From the NCBI GenBank assembly GCA_964387645.1, contig CAYLYM010000053.1, forward strand, positions 1-25,407: a DNA stretch of 25,407 nucleotides, given 5' to 3'. Made by a program: the position numbers and the translations under genes. This document shows positions 8,428 through 16,320 of this stretch, piece by piece. The notes beneath the pieces were generated by a model. It was not told the DNA's origin, did not search any database, and worked only from the letters and a program-made list of their open reading frames with translations. The DNA comes from CAYLYM01 sp964387645. Lineage in GTDB: Bacteria; Calditrichota; Calditrichia; RBG-13-44-9. Each line of letters begins with the position of its first letter. The stretch's first letter is position 1.

Positions 8428-9132
8428 ATGGTTTATACGTTAGAATATTCGTTTTACAAAGATAATCCAGAAATTTTTTGCCAATCTATGTGGATACCCG
8501 ATACTAATTTTAATCAAATTCGATCCGGGAGAAATAACTTTCAGGTTTTTCAAGAGATTGTTAAAAAAGCAGGTATGGACCAAAATCAGATTGCCTGGGC
8601 CGAACAGGTTCATGGGTGTGAAATCAAAAATGTGAATTCAGCAGGTTTATTTAAGAATTGTGATGGGTTAATTACGAGTAATTCAAAAATCGGCCTGGCT
8701 ATCCGAACAGCAGATTGTGCTGCAGTAATGGTTTATGATCCTGTACAAAAAGTTATTGCTAATTTCCATGTTGGATGGCGTGGAGCACGGTTAGGCATCA
8801 TTTCCAGGGGAATTCAGAACTTGCAAGAAAAATACTATAGTAAACCACAGGATCTCTTAATATCCATAAGCCCATTTATCCGAGCGTGCTGTTATAGAGT
8901 TGGGCCTGAGTTTCATCAGTATTTTGCTCCCAAATATATCAGACACTATCAAGGATTTTTGTATCTCGATTTACGTAAGATCATTCTCGATCAACTACTT
9001 ATTGCGGGCTGTGAAAAGACTCAAATCGATTGGTGTGATCATTGTGTTTTTTGTCATAGCGATGGCTACCCTTCATTTCGTCGTACAAAAACTTTTAATC
9101 GAATAATTCATATCATAAAACGGGAGGAATAA
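8428..9132 (+). CDS. pgeF: PgeF/YfiH-family (DUF152) protein, multicopper-oxidase-like purine/peptidoglycan-editing enzyme
   Basis: This 234-residue member of the YfiH family was formerly annotated as laccase or polyphenol oxidase. Members have been shown to act on purine nucleosides, or to remove wrongly incorporated amino acids from peptidoglycan precursors. The conserved metal-site residues are visible: His62 in AEQVHG, Cys97 in RTADCAAV and His114 in NFHVGWRGA. The C-terminal FRRTK segment corresponds to the family's late YRRD-like motif. It is slightly shorter than many homologues (about 240-260). There is no strong ribosome binding site; larE ends nine bases upstream, so coupling is likely. 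The substrate here is not known. Confidence 0.88.
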   Translation: MVYTLEYSFYKDNPEIFCQSMWIPDTNFNQIRSGRNNFQVFQEIVKKAGMDQNQIAWAEQVHGCEIKNVNSAGLFKNCDGLITSNSKIGLAIRTADCAAVMVYDPVQKVIANFHVGWRGARLGIISRGIQNLQEKYYSKPQDLLISISPFIRACCYRVGPEFHQYFAPKYIRHYQGFLYLDLRKIILDQLLIAGCEKTQIDWCDHCVFCHSDGYPSFRRTKTFNRIIHIIKREE

Positions 9133-9134
9133 AA

Positions 9135-9629
9135 ATGAGAAAACTGATGAGTATTTTACTTTTGTTCATTTTTCCTATTTTGCTATTTGCCAAAGAACCA
9201 CTTGATGCAGGTTCGAAGTTTTTAAATTTTGAAATCAATCGCGCGACATTGATTTCCGGTGGATATTTTTTACAGGATTGGTTGGTTATCCAAGCAGGAA
9301 TTGGTTTCGCTGTTAACCGGGAAACGGAAACTAACGGCTTTGCTGTAAAATTAGGGGTAGATCAATATTTGGATGCCGGCAAGATATCGCCATTTGCAGG
9401 TGGGTATGTCAGGTTCGATATAAATCCTGACGCCTTTGGAGAAACTTATTGGGAAGGTTCTCGCTTTGTTTTTGGCGGACATTGGGGTTTGACCTATTTC
9501 TTACTCCAGGACCTTTCTATTACAGGTACTATAGGTACTGAATTTCAATTTAATTCTCCCAAGAATATGGATAGTTCCACAAATTTTACAACATTTACCT
9601 CGGGTGTTCAAATACGATTTTATTTTTAA
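9135..9629 (+). CDS. Small secreted outer-membrane beta-barrel candidate
   Basis: This is a 164-residue protein with a clear signal peptide (MRKLMSILLLFIFPILLFAK) and alternating polar/aromatic strands rich in Gly, Phe and Tyr. It ends in IRFYF, the C-terminal aromatic typical of BAM-assembled barrels. The length suits an eight-stranded barrel. A GGGAGG ribosome binding site lies inside the end of the preceding gene, whose stop is two bases before this ATG. It is therefore translated from the larE-pgeF message. No specific family is recognised, and the name is from structure-like pattern only. Confidence 0.75.
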   Translation: MRKLMSILLLFIFPILLFAKEPLDAGSKFLNFEINRATLISGGYFLQDWLVIQAGIGFAVNRETETNGFAVKLGVDQYLDAGKISPFAGGYVRFDINPDAFGETYWEGSRFVFGGHWGLTYFLLQDLSITGTIGTEFQFNSPKNMDSSTNFTTFTSGVQIRFYF

Positions 9630-9980
9630 TTTTTTTGTTTAACTTTGGTGTATTTGTTTTATAAAAATGCTAAGATTATAAATCAACGCAAACTCTTATA
9701 AATCATGATTAATAATTGAAAAATCCCTGCGTATGAAATTAAACCAAATTTTTAAGTTTTTATAATAGATATTTTATCAAATTTTAACAATTATGTGTAT
9801 TAAAGCGGGTGATAATTTCTCCCGCTTTTTTTATTTCTGTTTCCAATTTTCTTGTACCAGATCGTATATTTTCTGTCTAATTTTTAAATATTTATATGTT
9901 TTTAAAGAAAAAAGTATTTGTGTAAGGTTGTTTATCTAATGCCTTGCTTTGATGAATAATGAGAGAGGAAGGAGAAGAAA
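9630..9980 (+). other. 351-base intergenic region with a possible short transcription unit and a terminator
   Basis: No protein gene is seen. A perfect TATAAT (9761-9766) with a poor upstream TTAAAC (9739-9744, spacing 16) lies about 35 bases before a strong intrinsic terminator (9802-9833). Downstream, TTGTAC (9852-9857) and TCTAAT (9876-9881) with 18-base spacing could be a uppP promoter. Confidence 0.35.
9802..9833 (+). terminator. Intrinsic terminator upstream of uppP
   Basis: An eight-pair stem with arms AAAGCGGG (9802-9809) and CCCGCTTT (9821-9828) has an 11-base loop and continues into a run of T. This is the clearest Rho-independent terminator between the larE group and uppP. Confidence 0.85.
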
Positions 9981-10793
9981 TTGGACTTAATGAAGGCTAT
10001 TTTATTAGGGATCATCCAGGGATTATCTGAATTTTTACCAATTAGCAGTTCAGGGCATCTTGTTTTGGCCGAAGAGATACTTCACTTTAAAGAAGGTGGG
10101 TTAGCATTTGAAGTTTTTGTACACTTTGGTACCTTGTTGGCAGTATTCTGGGTATTTAGAAAAGATTTTATTAGAATGATAACAGCTTTACCATTTATTT
10201 TTCATTTGAGAAAGGGTAAGCTTGACACTGAAAGAAGAGATTACGCCTGGCTTGCTATTTTTATTTTTGTAGGTTCCATTCCTGCTGCGGTGATTGGTAT
10301 TTTATGGGAAGATACGATCGAACAATTATTTGAAAGCCATGTTCTGGTATTGTTTATGCTTTTTGTGACAGGACTGATTATGTTGAGTTCACGTTTTGTC
10401 AAAGAAAGAAAAGAAAATATGAATGTAAAAGAAGCTTTTTTAATCGGAATTGCTCAAGCGTTTGCTATCATACCTGGAATTTCAAGATCAGGCTCCACAA
10501 TTGTTTCCGGCTTATGGATGGGCATAAACCGGGACCGTGTGGCACGATTTTCTTTCCTGCTCTCTTCGCCTGTAATTATTGGTGCTACTTTGCTAAAATT
10601 GAAACATCTGCTAGAGAATCCCCCTGCTTCTTCAGAAATTATTCATCTCTCTGCGGCCACAATTGCAGCAACTATTTCAGGTTATTTTGCTATTGTTTGG
10701 TTATTGGAAGTAATCAAACAAAAAAAATTACAGTGGTTTGGGCTTTACTGTATTGGTGTGAGTATAATTGGTCTAATAGTTGTAAATGTATAA
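9981..10793 (+). CDS. uppP: Undecaprenyl-diphosphate phosphatase
   Basis: This integral inner-membrane enzyme recycles the C55 lipid carrier by removing a phosphate from undecaprenyl diphosphate in cell-wall synthesis; it was first called BacA for its link to bacitracin resistance. The 270 residues contain the family motifs GLSEFLPISSSGHL (14-27) and PGISRSGST (165-173, with catalytic Arg169) plus about seven or eight hydrophobic segments. I accept the TTG start at 9981 because AGGAAGGAG (9966-9974) lies six bases upstream. The ATG three codons later would be 15 bases away. It stands alone between a terminator and a long leader. Confidence 0.96.
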   Translation: MDLMKAILLGIIQGLSEFLPISSSGHLVLAEEILHFKEGGLAFEVFVHFGTLLAVFWVFRKDFIRMITALPFIFHLRKGKLDTERRDYAWLAIFIFVGSIPAAVIGILWEDTIEQLFESHVLVLFMLFVTGLIMLSSRFVKERKENMNVKEAFLIGIAQAFAIIPGISRSGSTIVSGLWMGINRDRVARFSFLLSSPVIIGATLLKLKHLLENPPASSEIIHLSAATIAATISGYFAIVWLLEVIKQKKLQWFGLYCIGVSIIGLIVVNV

Positions 10794-11015
10794 GCAAAAT
10801 ATATTTTTAAATTAATATGGATTGTGAGTTAATTTTTTAGTGATTGTTCAATTGTCTAAATTAATGATTTCGACTGAATTTAATCCATTTCCTTTAATTA
10901 AAATTTCATTTCCCGCCTCAACCTCTTTTGAAATCTCATTAGTTTATTTTTATGACTACTAGCATAAAAAAATACAATCTACCTGATAATGTAAAGTCAT
11001 TGCAACACCATACTG

Positions 11016-11065
11016 TCGAAATTTTGTAATTTGTGTTGATATAATAGTCAACAGTTTGAGCTGTT
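11016..11065 (+). promoter_or_regulatory. Candidate promoter with operator-like inverted repeats
   Basis: A -35-like TCGAAA (11016-11021) and a perfect TATAAT (11040-11045) are 18 bases apart. The -10 box sits in the eight-base centre of the GTTGA/TCAAC inverted repeat, and AACAG/CTGTT follows at once. A protein bound here would block the promoter. The alternative is that these are chance repeats in AT-rich DNA. Confidence 0.3.
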
Positions 11066-11115
11066 AAATATAAGGTGATTTTTATAACCACTTGTTCTTC
11101 ATAATATTAGATCAC

Positions 11116-11132
11116 TTGGCATAAATTTTGAA
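11116..11132 (+). promoter_or_regulatory. Weak sigma-54-like promoter element
   Basis: TTGGCATAAATTTTGAA keeps the -24 GG and the correct spacing to -12, but the -12 dinucleotide is GA rather than GC. Many pilin genes use sigma-54, which is why it is noted. The imperfect -12 element makes it doubtful. Confidence 0.2.
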
Positions 11133-11269
11133 TTAAACATTTTGGAATTAGATAGCAAAAGACTACTGGAAAAAGATGGATATTTTATTTTTAGAGAAAA
11201 CCATTTTTAAGATATTAAATTGTGAATCCCTTAAAACTATTGAAAATTTAAACTTAAGGAGGATTTAAA

Positions 11270-11707
11270 ATGGGTCAGCAACAATTATTGCTTATTGTGT
11301 TAGGAGTCATCATTGTTGGTATTGCAATTGCAGTCGGTGTAACTATGTTCCAGAGTAGTGCAGTAGATGCAAATCGCCAGGCCGTCATCAGTGATCTGGC
11401 TAATCTTGCAGCTAAAGCACAGAGGTATTACAGAACACCTTCGGAATTAGGGGGTGGATCGCAGAGCTTTGATAACTTTGCCTTAAGTCCCCTTGATACG
11501 GGTAATGCAAATGGTAGCTATAGCCTAACTACTACCCAACCTAGTGGAGCTAGCTATGTAAAGGGAAGTATTGATCCTGTGACTAATACCAGTGGTACTG
11601 TCTATATTGTGGGTTGCGGTAAAGAGACCGGTAATGATGGAACAAATCCGGTAAAGGCTTATATTACTGTAACTCCGACCAGTATGTCGACGTCTATATT
11701 GAATTAG
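11270..11707 (+). CDS. Major pilin-like protein lacking a standard prepilin cleavage site
   Basis: This 145-residue protein begins MGQQQLLLIVLGVIIVGIAI, a hydrophobic helix of about residues 5-27. A second amphipathic part containing NRQAVISDLANLAAKAQRYY follows, as in the long N-terminal helix of type IV pilins. A Gly/Ser/Thr-rich globular part completes it. As the first gene of a pilus-type operon, with the strongest ribosome binding site in the operon and a terminator behind it, it is the likely major subunit. The usual G-F-x-x-x-E site is absent: only Gly2 could serve for cleavage, and no Glu5 is present. There is one cysteine (in YIVGCGKE), so no intramolecular disulfide. I do not recognise a named family. 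Confidence 0.8.
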   Translation: MGQQQLLLIVLGVIIVGIAIAVGVTMFQSSAVDANRQAVISDLANLAAKAQRYYRTPSELGGGSQSFDNFALSPLDTGNANGSYSLTTTQPSGASYVKGSIDPVTNTSGTVYIVGCGKETGNDGTNPVKAYITVTPTSMSTSILN

Positions 11708-11721
11708 TATGATAACAAATT

Positions 11722-11756
11722 CGAGGCGTCACAGAGCGCCTCGTATGTAATTTTTT
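11722..11756 (+). terminator. Stem-loop 1 after the pilin gene, with delayed T run
   Basis: A seven-pair GC-rich stem, CGAGGCG (11722-11728) with CGCCTCG (11737-11743), is followed after seven bases by six T. The gap before the T run makes it a less efficient terminator, or an RNA-stabilising 3' structure. Confidence 0.5.
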
Positions 11757-11777
11757 GAGATGAGCGAGCCTCATCTC
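11757..11777 (+). other. Stem-loop 2 in the pilin-pilC gap
   Basis: A perfect eight-pair stem, GAGATGAG (11757-11764) with CTCATCTC (11770-11777), has a five-base loop. No T run follows, so it is not itself a terminator. TTCGAG (11720-11725) can pair with CTCGAA (11775-11780), which would compete with stem-loops 1 and 2. Confidence 0.7.
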
Positions 11778-11788
11778 GAATTGAAGAG

Positions 11789-11812
11789 AATCCCGCGCTC
11801 GCGGGATTTTTT
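11789..11812 (+). terminator. Strong intrinsic terminator between pilin and pilC
   Basis: An eight-pair stem, AATCCCGC (11789-11796) with GCGGGATT (11801-11808), has a GCTC tetraloop, and the T run is 11807-11812. It should stop much of the pilin transcript and let partial read-through express the machine genes at a lower level. Confidence 0.85.
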
Positions 11813-11847
11813 AAACTTTGCTTAGTTGAAAGGGGTGCGGTTAAATC

Positions 11848-13188
11848 ATGGCTGATTTTCGGTTCGAGGGAATTAATAGTTCTGGACGTGTTGTTTATGG
11901 AATCGTTTCAGCCGATTCTTATGCCGAAGCAAAGAAAAAGATTAAATATTTGGCCTCACGTCATCGGCTAAAAATTCAGCGTATTTTAAAACGCAGAACC
12001 TTTATTTATAAAGTCCAGAGAGAAGATGAAAAGCCCATAAAAGGCGAACAGAAAGCATTCACAAAGGAAGATGTCAGGCAAGCTTTCGAAAAGTTAGGAT
12101 ACAAAATAATCAGCATACAGCCTAAAATAGTCGATTTTAAACTTAAACCACCAACAACAGATATTATCACTTTCGTACGAGTTAGTGCTGATATGTTAAA
12201 GGAAAAATTGCCCTTTAATGAAGTGTTACAGCTTCTAATTCATGATATTCAAAATCCAACGCTTCGAGATGCACTAAGGGAAATTAATAATGATCTAAGG
12301 CAAGGCAAAGATAGTGAAGAAGCTTTTATCAAGCAAGAGAAAGTATTAGGCCGTTTTACAGCACGTATGTTGGGCCTTGCTTCGAAAAGCGGAAATATGG
12401 CTGATATTTATGAAAGCACAGCCAAATTTCTTGAGAGACAGGCTGAATTCCGAAAGAATATGAAAAGCGCTCTTATCATGCCCCTTTTTACACTTATAAT
12501 TCTGTTTGGAGCAGTAATTTTTTATGTGGCTTATATTTTTCCTGAAACAGCAAAACTTTTTCAAAAACTGGGTTCTGAATTACCCCCTATGACGGCGGCA
12601 ACGCTTGCATTGAGTGATTTTTTAGTTGCAAATATGTGGAAAATTTTGGGAGCACTTGTCATTGGATTTCTGGGAATTATCTATTTTCTTCGTACACCCA
12701 GGGGGCAGTTTCTTAAGGATAAATATGTCATTAGACTCCCAATTCTGGGAACATTAATTCATAAGACCACAATTGAAATTTTCTGTAGAGTTCTTTATGC
12801 CCTTTATAGTGGTTCGGGAGAAAATGTTGATGCCATCAGGTTAGCGGCCGAAGCCTGCGGCAATAAATATATGGAACATCAAATTAAATATGTTGCTATT
12901 CCAATGATGTTAAGCCAGGGAAAGGGTTTGGTAGAGTCTTTAGAAGCTACAGGTGTTTTCACCAAAACCGCATTAGCTCGCTTTCACTCGGGAGCCGAAA
13001 CAGGAACTGTGAAAAAAACAGCATTACAAATAGCCAATTTTTATGAAAGAGAAACCGTGTACAAGTTAAAGAATGTAGTAGAATTTGTACAACTCGCTGT
13101 TGCCATGATTATTATGGTTGTGATCACGGCTTTAACTTTAGTTTCTTCTGAAACAGCTTTCATTAGTCCAAAGTCACCTTACGGTTAA
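11848..13188 (+). CDS. pilC: PilC/GspF-type inner-membrane platform protein
   Basis: This 446-residue polytopic platform protein of type IV pili/type II secretion connects the cytoplasmic ATPases to pilin insertion and removal. Residues 1-100 form a charged cytoplasmic extension starting ADFRFEGINSSGRVVYG. Two T2SSF-type repeats follow (about 105-225 and 305-430). Membrane segments are seen near 205-230, 260-285 and 415-437. A moderate AAAGGGG-type site precedes the ATG. It is the first machine gene after the terminator region and lies 18 bases before pilB. The general fold and order are as expected. The PilC versus GspF choice follows from the PilT-like gene in the same operon. Confidence 0.93.
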   Translation: MADFRFEGINSSGRVVYGIVSADSYAEAKKKIKYLASRHRLKIQRILKRRTFIYKVQREDEKPIKGEQKAFTKEDVRQAFEKLGYKIISIQPKIVDFKLKPPTTDIITFVRVSADMLKEKLPFNEVLQLLIHDIQNPTLRDALREINNDLRQGKDSEEAFIKQEKVLGRFTARMLGLASKSGNMADIYESTAKFLERQAEFRKNMKSALIMPLFTLIILFGAVIFYVAYIFPETAKLFQKLGSELPPMTAATLALSDFLVANMWKILGALVIGFLGIIYFLRTPRGQFLKDKYVIRLPILGTLIHKTTIEIFCRVLYALYSGSGENVDAIRLAAEACGNKYMEHQIKYVAIPMMLSQGKGLVESLEATGVFTKTALARFHSGAETGTVKKTALQIANFYERETVYKLKNVVEFVQLAVAMIIMVVITALTLVSSETAFISPKSPYG

Positions 13189-13206
13189 TAAAGCGAAGAA
13201 TAGGCA

Positions 13207-15030
13207 ATGAGTATTCATACGAAAATATTACAGTCTTCTGATCTGAAGCAAAGCATAGATTTAAGCGATCGATTGGGGATTACTCTTCTTAAGAAGGGTA
13301 TCATCGATTTAGAAATGCTGGAGCAGGCTATCAGAATTAAAGAAAAAGAGGAACCAAGTGAACGTCGCAGTTTGGCACAAATTCTTGTTAATGATTTTCA
13401 ACTAGATTATGATAAAGTTTATCGTGAAGTCTGTCAATTATATGGTTTCAGAGAGATTTTTGTCAAAGATGAAAATATAAACACTGACCGCATAAATTTT
13501 ATGCGTAAAATGCTGGAGCCTTTGCCTGAATCAATTCGTGATTTGATGAAGAAGGAAAAAATTCTGGTTTACAAATATGACGAGAATCACCCATACAAAA
13601 TCATTCTTTTAGCTGCAGATCCTACAAGTAAAAATGTACCCGTTGTAGCAAGGGCAATTGGAGCTAAGCTTTATGAGGTTTGTTATGTGCAAAAGGAAGA
13701 CCTTGATGGTCTAGTGATGGCGGTCTTTCCGGAAGAAAACGAGTATTTAAAGGAACTTGAGGATCTTACTCTTGAGATTGAGTCGCTTGCAGAGGAAGAA
13801 GAACCTCTTGATGAAGAGGCTATTGAATCGGAAATCAATAAAAGTCTTTTGGTCAATCTTGTAGAAGGAATGTTGGTTGAAGCTGTTAAACGTGGTGCTA
13901 GCGATATTCATGTGATTCCAAGGGATACTCGTACAACTGAGATTCATTTTCGGATAGATGGTAAGCTTCAGCTATGGTATTTGCAAGAGGGAGTTAGGCC
14001 CGAAGCACTTGCGGCTGTTATTAAAGATCGATCGAAAAATATTGATAGATTTGAAAGAGAACGAGCCCAGGATGGTTTTATTCAGCGTAAAATTGACGGA
14101 CATTTTGTCCGTTTTCGCGTTTCAGTGTTGCCTATTGTAGGTAAAGATTTTCAGTATAAGTTCGAAAGCATTGTAATAAGAGTTTTAGATGACCGTAAGG
14201 TTATTACTGATCTGGATAAATTAGGTTTTCAAGGTTTGGCCAAGGAATCTTTCTTAAAAGCTATTTCCAAACCTCAGGGTTTAATCATTGTTACAGGTCC
14301 AACAGGTAGTGGTAAATCGACTACTTTAATGGCGGCCTTAAGTCATATTATTAAGCCAGAAATTAATGTGCTCACGGTAGAAGATCCAGTGGAATATATC
14401 ATTCCAGGTGCCCGTCAATTAAAAATTGGTCCAAAAAATGACTTTGAGCAAGCATTGCGTGCCATTTTGCGTCACGATCCCGATGTGGTTATGGTGGGTG
14501 AAATCCGAGACAAAGAAACAGCTGAAATTGCTATAAAACTAGCTAATACCGGTCATTTAACTTTTTCGACTTTACACACGAATGATGCACCCAGTGCCAT
14601 CTCGAGATTATATAAAATGGGTGTGGAAACTTTTTTAATTGCCTATGCTATCAATATCATTATAGCTCAAAGGTTAATCCGACGTTTATGCGAGCATTGT
14701 AAACGTCCCATCCAAAATTTAGACCCGGCAATTCCTCTGGGTCTGGGTTTCACCATGGAAGAGATTGAAAATACTGTCTTTTATGAAGCAGTGGGATGTG
14801 ACCATTGTAATAATGGCTATAAAGGTCGGATTGCCATTCATGAGGTGCTCTATTTTACAAAAGAAATTCGAAAAATCATTTTCAAAACAGGTATCGATAT
14901 TGATGAGGAAGCCATTCGAACTCAGGCTATTAAGGATGGAATGTTAACATTAAGAGCTGCAGGAAGGGAAAGAATTAAACAAGGTATTACCACTTTAGAA
15001 GAAGTAGCCGGTGCTACGGCTGAGGATTAA
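13207..15030 (+). CDS. pilB: PilB/GspE-type assembly ATPase
   Basis: This hexameric cytoplasmic ATPase powers fibre extension. The N-terminal MshEN-like domain (about 20-180) may bind c-di-GMP in some family members. The C-terminal ATPase has Walker A GPTGSGKST (364-372), an intact Asp box TVEDPVE (390-396), Walker B ending in Gly431-Glu432, a His box around TGHLTFSTLHTND, and a zinc-binding tetracysteine (Cys495, Cys498, Cys531, Cys534). At 607 residues it is a normal length. All catalytic parts are present, in contrast to the PilT-like protein in the same operon. It is separated by 18 bases from pilC and 19 from the next gene. Confidence 0.97.
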   Translation: MSIHTKILQSSDLKQSIDLSDRLGITLLKKGIIDLEMLEQAIRIKEKEEPSERRSLAQILVNDFQLDYDKVYREVCQLYGFREIFVKDENINTDRINFMRKMLEPLPESIRDLMKKEKILVYKYDENHPYKIILLAADPTSKNVPVVARAIGAKLYEVCYVQKEDLDGLVMAVFPEENEYLKELEDLTLEIESLAEEEEPLDEEAIESEINKSLLVNLVEGMLVEAVKRGASDIHVIPRDTRTTEIHFRIDGKLQLWYLQEGVRPEALAAVIKDRSKNIDRFERERAQDGFIQRKIDGHFVRFRVSVLPIVGKDFQYKFESIVIRVLDDRKVITDLDKLGFQGLAKESFLKAISKPQGLIIVTGPTGSGKSTTLMAALSHIIKPEINVLTVEDPVEYIIPGARQLKIGPKNDFEQALRAILRHDPDVVMVGEIRDKETAEIAIKLANTGHLTFSTLHTNDAPSAISRLYKMGVETFLIAYAINIIIAQRLIRRLCEHCKRPIQNLDPAIPLGLGFTMEEIENTVFYEAVGCDHCNNGYKGRIAIHEVLYFTKEIRKIIFKTGIDIDEEAIRTQAIKDGMLTLRAAGRERIKQGITTLEEVAGATAED

Positions 15031-15049
15031 AAAAATTAGGTAATAATTT

Positions 15050-15586
15050 ATGAACACAGGACAAACATTGATTACTTTTGGAGCTTTTATGCTTTTGTCT
15101 GTCATAGTCTTGAATTTAAATCGTAACCTTTCTAATAATGATATATCATTAGCGCAAAACCGCTATCGGTTGGAAGCATTATCCTTATTGACTTCATACA
15201 TCGAGCAAACATCACAATATTTTTTTGATGAAGCTTCTACAGATACCAGTAGCGAAAAAAGATTATCTGATTTTGCTGCGCCAGATCAACTTGGATTCGA
15301 CTATAATGATAATGGTGAAATAGACGATTTTGACGATTTTAATAATTATACAATAATTGATACAGGAAGAAGTGGTGTGCGTTATCGAATTTCTTTCCAA
15401 GTGGATTATGTAAAATTACAGGGAAATCAAGCAGTTCATTCTAATTCTCGGGAGTATCATAAGCGAATGACCATTTTTGTTACAGATGATTATAACGACC
15501 CGGTGCTTTATAAATGGATTAATGGACAAAAAGTTAGAGATACTTTGAAGGTGAGTTTTGTACACAGTTATTGGTTTTATAATTAA
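15050..15586 (+). CDS. Minor pilin-like protein
   Basis: This 178-residue protein has one N-terminal hydrophobic helix (MNTGQTLITFGAFMLLSVIV, continuing LNLNR). A polar extracytoplasmic domain with acidic patches follows, DYNDNGEIDDFDDF at about 84-97. It has no G-F-x-x-x-E prepilin motif. Its position between the assembly ATPase and another similar short protein suggests a minor pilin or pseudopilin that primes assembly. The Asp/Asn-rich segment could bind calcium, as in T2SS minor pseudopilins, but the spacing is only suggestive. No named family was recognised. Confidence 0.7.
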   Translation: MNTGQTLITFGAFMLLSVIVLNLNRNLSNNDISLAQNRYRLEALSLLTSYIEQTSQYFFDEASTDTSSEKRLSDFAAPDQLGFDYNDNGEIDDFDDFNNYTIIDTGRSGVRYRISFQVDYVKLQGNQAVHSNSREYHKRMTIFVTDDYNDPVLYKWINGQKVRDTLKVSFVHSYWFYN

Positions 15587-15611
15587 CATTAATAAACAAA
15601 GATAGAATGCT

Positions 15612-16310
15612 ATGTCGAGTATTTTAGACATCATTGGGGGATCGATATTGGGTGGTTTGTTATTGTTAATTGCCATAACGTCGTCACATAATAGTATAGA
15701 AGCCTTTTACAATTATAATTCCGATGCCATTGTTCAACAAAATTTGACCCAGCTATCCAGAATCATAGAATATGATTTGCGAAAAATGGCTTTTGGTATC
15801 CCCGAAGCGCAACAACCTAATGTTCTTCAGATTGCCCAATCTAACCACTTGAAATTTATTGCTCAATTAAATTTAGATGCTGATAGCTTTTTACTTATTC
15901 CTGGAGTTTCACACTATGATAATATTCCCGATACTATTGAATATGTTATTACGCCAGCCGAGGAAATAGATTTTCCAGACACTTCCGTCACAATCTATGA
16001 AGTTAGACGTACAATCAAAATTTCTACCGGAACAACACATACTTCCATAATAGGCCGGATAGGAAATAATGATGTATTCAGATATTTGAATCAAATCGGT
16101 GATCCTGTTCAGGTGATTTCTGCCACTAAAATGGTAGAAGTTACTTTAACAGCCTTTAATCCAAAAGTTGTTTTGAGTCCGGAGTTGGTCAGTGCAGATA
16201 TCTATCAAAATATTCAGGATGTGGAGCTTAGGAAAAAAGAGGTCCGGCGCCTTTTAAGAGCTTCGTACTGGCGACAAACCCGTTTGGTTTCAAGAAATTT
16301 ACGGAGGTAA
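15612..16310 (+). CDS. Minor pilin-like protein
   Basis: This 232-residue protein has an N-terminal hydrophobic helix at about 7-24 (MSSILDIIGGSILGGLLLLI start). A helical stretch with ALTQ-type periodicity (QNLTQLSRIIEYDLRKMAFG) and a mixed alpha/beta domain follow, ending in a very basic tail (RRLLRASYWRQTRLVSRNLRR). The layout resembles GspJ/PilW-like minor pseudopilins, which carry the same QLSRIIEYDLR-type signature after the first helix, but the prepilin cleavage motif is missing. It lies 25 bases after the previous gene and 10 before the next. Confidence 0.65.
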   Translation: MSSILDIIGGSILGGLLLLIAITSSHNSIEAFYNYNSDAIVQQNLTQLSRIIEYDLRKMAFGIPEAQQPNVLQIAQSNHLKFIAQLNLDADSFLLIPGVSHYDNIPDTIEYVITPAEEIDFPDTSVTIYEVRRTIKISTGTTHTSIIGRIGNNDVFRYLNQIGDPVQVISATKMVEVTLTAFNPKVVLSPELVSADIYQNIQDVELRKKEVRRLLRASYWRQTRLVSRNLRR

Positions 16311-16320
16311 TGAGGGGATC

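Larger units (their letters stand above)
10794..11269 (+). other. 476-base leader/intergenic region before the pilin operon
   Basis: No gene is seen on either strand. It holds a TATAAT box (11040-11045) flanked by the inverted repeat GTTGA (11035-11039) / TCAAC (11048-11052). That overlaps a second pair, AACAG (11050-11054) / CTGTT (11061-11065). A sigma-54-like sequence lies at 11116-11132. A strong AAGGAGG (11256-11262) sits seven bases before the pilin ATG. The length and structure suggest regulated expression of the following operon. Confidence 0.55.

Noticed and set aside
11016..11269. c-di-GMP riboswitch in the pilin leader
   Set aside because: No conserved riboswitch core sequence could be found by eye; only simple inverted repeats are present.
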